From NCBI GenBank assembly GCA_043747555.1, contig JAYTOY010000006.1, forward strand, positions 62,001-126,000: DNA of 64,000 bases. The letters are read 5' to 3'. Origin of the DNA: JAYWDA01 sp043747555 (GTDB lineage: Bacteria; Bdellovibrionota; Bdellovibrionia; Bdellovibrionales; Bdellovibrionaceae). The notes under the pieces were generated by a model. It worked only from the letters and a program-made list of their open reading frames with translations. It was not told the origin of the DNA and made no database searches. Of the stretch, positions 61,786 through 64,000 are shown in pieces (position 1 is the stretch's first letter; every line of letters starts with the position of its first letter). The position numbers were made by a program, and so were the translations under genes.

Positions 61786-64000
61786 ATGACAACAGAATTA
61801 ACCCACACTAGATTAGAAACAATTCTCGACCGAGAGTTCGAATTACGAAAAAAAGTGATTCGCCTTGTGGGCACAGCCTCACCGCTGACATTAGCATTTT
61901 TCTTTTCCCAAACTTTTTCTAAGCATATTAATGACTTGCCGCATGTGGTTGTGTTTCCTGATGAGAAAAGCTGCCGTATCTTTCAGCAATGCTTAGAGGT
62001 TTTTAATCCGCAAAAGCAGAGTTGGATTTTACCCGGCTTTGATGTGTCGCCATTTTCTGGTCTGTATCCGAATTCAAAAGTTATCAATGAACGATTAAAC
62101 TTTCTTTACCGCGCGCAAAACTCTAAGCCGGGTGATCTTTTTTTAGTCACAGCCGAAGCTTTAAGTCAGCGCACACTTCCTTATTCTGTTTTTTCGCAAA
62201 AAGTTTCACGCTTTACCCTCGGTGATTTGATTCCAGAAAATTTCGCGGCCCAACTTCAGGCGTTAGGTTATTCCTCAGCCCCGATGGTCGAAGATGTTGG
62301 GCAGTTTGCCATTCGCGGCGGGATCATTGATATTTTTTCAGCGGCGCACACGGCCCCTGTTCGAATCGAGCTTTTTGGGGATCAAATTGAATCTTTAAGG
62401 CATTTTAATATTTCTGAGCAGCGAAGCACTGATGAAATCAAAGAGTTTCACGTTATTCCTGCACGAGAAGTGATGTTCACTGACGATAACTACGAGTCTA
62501 TGATCGCCAGAGTTCGTAGACATTTGTCAGACCGCAAAGTTTCCAAAGAAGATTCTGAAGAGCTTATTCGAGCTTTAGTCCTTAAGAATTTTTATCCCGG
62601 CATTGAATTTCTTTTGCCCTATTTTTACCCTCATTTAGATTCCGCTTTAGATTATTTTTCTAGCTCTGTCAGGATTTGGTCTAATGATCCGCCAGAAATT
62701 GCCCGAAAACAGGACGAAGTCTGGTCCGAGCTTAAAAAAGATTATGAAAACTCAGAAAGTATTTTAATTCGTCCCGAGCTGACCCTTTTGTACACATCCT
62801 ACGAATCTTTAAAATGGCCTGACGATTCTGTCGAAATTTCAGTTTCAAATCTTGAATGCCTTGAAGAGCAGACTGATGCGATCAGCACAGTTCACTATCG
62901 AACCCAAAGCCTTAATGATTTTCAGAACTTGGCTAGCAGCACGACCATCGGAACTGAGGCCTGGATTGTTTCTATCAAAAGCCGCCTAGAAAAATGGCGT
63001 GAAGATAATTATCGAATCATTATAGCTGTCAAAAATCCTCTTTTGCAAAATAGGCTTAAGCTTTTGCTAGAAAAAATGGGCCTGAAAAGTGCGCAACCCG
63101 CCGTTAACGAATTGTTTTGGGATGCTTGGCTGCAAGAACAAGATCGCGACCAAAAACTAATTCATATTTTGCCGCAAAATATTTTTGAAAGTCAGCGTAT
63201 CGATGAAGAGCGTCTGATTTTTTTAAGAGAGTCTGATTTTTTTGGCGCAAAAGAGCGTCGGAAATCAGTTGATGCTTCAGAGGATTTTCAAAAAAAAGCC
63301 CGCCGCCTTAGTTTCGGCGATTTAAAGCCCGGCGACTTTATCGTGCATGTAAAGCACGGCATTGGCCAATATGAAGGCCTGCGCATCATGAATATCAATG
63401 GTGCTGATAGTGAATTTATTCAGCTTTCTTATAAAGATAAAGATAAGCTTTATCTGCCAGTTTATCGAATTGGTCAGATTCAAAAATATTCGGGCCCAAG
63501 CTCTGCCGCGCCCTTAGATCGCTTGGGTGGACAAGCTTGGGAGAAAACAAAAATTAAAGTGAAGGGTCACCTTCGCGATATGGCGGCAGACTTATTACAA
63601 CTTTATGCGAGACGCGCCGAAATTTTACGTCCTGCCTTTAAAATGAACGAAGCCGAAGTGGCACAGTTCGAACGAAGTTTCCCCTACGAAGAAACTGATG
63701 ATCAATTGCGAGCCCTTAACGATATCACCAAAGATTTTCTTTCTCCGCGTCCAATGGATCGACTGATTTGTGGTGATGTTGGTTTTGGGAAAACTGAAGT
63801 CGCGATGCGCGCTGCTTTTTTCACTGTCCAAAATCAAAAGCAAGTGGCGGTGCTAGCTCCGACGACAGTTCTTACCTTTCAACATTTGGAAACTTTCAAA
63901 AAAAGATTTCATGGCTGGCCCATCCGAATCGAAGCCATCAATCGTTTCGTAAGTCCTAAAGACGCTAAAAGAATTTTAACTGAAGCGGCCGAAGGAAAAG
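61786..64000 (+). CDS. mfd: Transcription-repair coupling factor Mfd (3' end outside the window)
   Basis: The reading frame opens at an ATG (MTTELTHTRLETILDREF) and runs to the window end. The N-terminal UvrB-like domains (about 1-350) are followed by the RNA polymerase-interacting domain LKPGDFIVHVKHGIGQYEGL and the helicase motif I GDVGFGKTEVAMRAAF. Mfd frees RNA polymerase stalled at DNA lesions and recruits UvrA. No frameshift is seen in the visible 738 codons. The start is divergent from the nuo operon, 104 bases away. Confidence 0.95.
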   Translation, partial: MTTELTHTRLETILDREFELRKKVIRLVGTASPLTLAFFFSQTFSKHINDLPHVVVFPDEKSCRIFQQCLEVFNPQKQSWILPGFDVSPFSGLYPNSKVINERLNFLYRAQNSKPGDLFLVTAEALSQRTLPYSVFSQKVSRFTLGDLIPENFAAQLQALGYSSAPMVEDVGQFAIRGGIIDIFSAAHTAPVRIELFGDQIESLRHFNISEQRSTDEIKEFHVIPAREVMFTDDNYESMIARVRRHLSDRKVSKEDSEELIRALVLKNFYPGIEFLLPYFYPHLDSALDYFSSSVRIWSNDPPEIARKQDEVWSELKKDYENSESILIRPELTLLYTSYESLKWPDDSVEISVSNLECLEEQTDAISTVHYRTQSLNDFQNLASSTTIGTEAWIVSIKSRLEKWREDNYRIIIAVKNPLLQNRLKLLLEKMGLKSAQPAVNELFWDAWLQEQDRDQKLIHILPQNIFESQRIDEERLIFLRESDFFGAKERRKSVDASEDFQKKARRLSFGDLKPGDFIVHVKHGIGQYEGLRIMNINGADSEFIQLSYKDKDKLYLPVYRIGQIQKYSGPSSAAPLDRLGGQAWEKTKIKVKGHLRDMAADLLQLYARRAEILRPAFKMNEAEVAQFERSFPYEETDDQLRALNDITKDFLSPRPMDRLICGDVGFGKTEVAMRAAFFTVQNQKQVAVLAPTTVLTFQHLETFKKRFHGWPIRIEAINRFVSPKDAKRILTEAAEGK

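Noticed and set aside
63625..63843. Minus-strand reading frame near the right end
   Set aside because: It is antisense to mfd, which has clear helicase and RID motifs across the same bases.
1..64000. CRISPR array, tRNA or rRNA genes, insertion sequences, prophage or defence islands
   Set aside because: No direct-repeat arrays, cloverleaf-like segments, transposase or integrase motifs or terminal inverted repeats were seen while reading both strands.

Overview
This window is a dense, colinear stretch of chromosome from a Gram-negative bacterium. The gene content, gene order and protein style suggest the Bdellovibrionota (Bdellovibrio / Pseudobdellovibrio type predators), with moderately low GC. 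This placement is inference from recognised families: complex I, TatBC, lipoprotein-type TPR proteins, PilT and minor pilins, tandem DksA-like proteins, RodZ, and many secreted proteases. No tRNA, rRNA, CRISPR array, insertion sequence or prophage was seen, and no stretch of more than 300 bases lacks a gene. Both ends cut through genes: sucC at the left and mfd at the right.

Layout. 1-7024 (+): end of sucC, sucD, ndk, an rRNA uracil methyltransferase, a TPR lipoprotein, a RodZ-like protein, a GT39-like glycosyltransferase and a PHP-like membrane-anchored protein, tightly packed with TAATG/ATGA overlaps. 7008-10935: ferredoxin, a DnaQ-like exonuclease, NAD+ synthetase and a pilin-like two-TM protein. 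10945-12114: exported TPR protein. 12111-18804 (-): ribosome/housekeeping cluster rplU-rpmA-obgE-nadD::rsfS-rlmH-comF-lolA-rimO-hypothetical. 19025-21003 (-): RNase G and a small exported protein, divergent from pilT. 22655-25937 (+): nucleoside salvage operon deoC-deoA-punA plus a lipocalin. 25981-28448: a double GNAT protein and a secreted subtilase with a structured leader. 28558-33495 (+): asnS and a three-gene biotin-dependent acyl-CoA carboxylase. 33492-36801 (-): degenerate signal peptidase homologue, tatC, tatA/B, a conserved hypothetical and a minor prepilin. 36879-40690: M16 protease divergent from hemW. 40761-44007 (+): grpE, a zinc-finger-less dnaJ and an LpoA/LppC-like lipoprotein. 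44125-47614 (+): two DksA-like proteins and lon. 47667-52839 (-): oligopeptidase B, a membrane protein, a DUF2723 mannosyltransferase-like protein and an HTH/coiled-coil protein. 53086-54294 (+): patatin phospholipase. 54310-61681 (-): the seven membrane subunits of NADH dehydrogenase only (nuoA,H,J,K,L,M,N). 61786-64000 (+): mfd, cut by the window end.

How they fit together. The window mixes core functions (TCA, NAD synthesis, respiration, ribosome assembly, proteostasis) with functions useful to a cell that digests other bacteria: nucleoside phosphorolysis, several peptidases, a phospholipase and pilus retraction. The most unusual points are a NadD-RsfS fusion, a perfect 29-bp dyad over the grpE -35 region, a pseudoenzyme-like signal peptidase, a DksA pair of which one has lost its zinc site, a possible three-way-junction RNA before the subtilase gene, and a complex I operon holding exactly the membrane arm. 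None of these amounts to a clearly new defence or mobile system.
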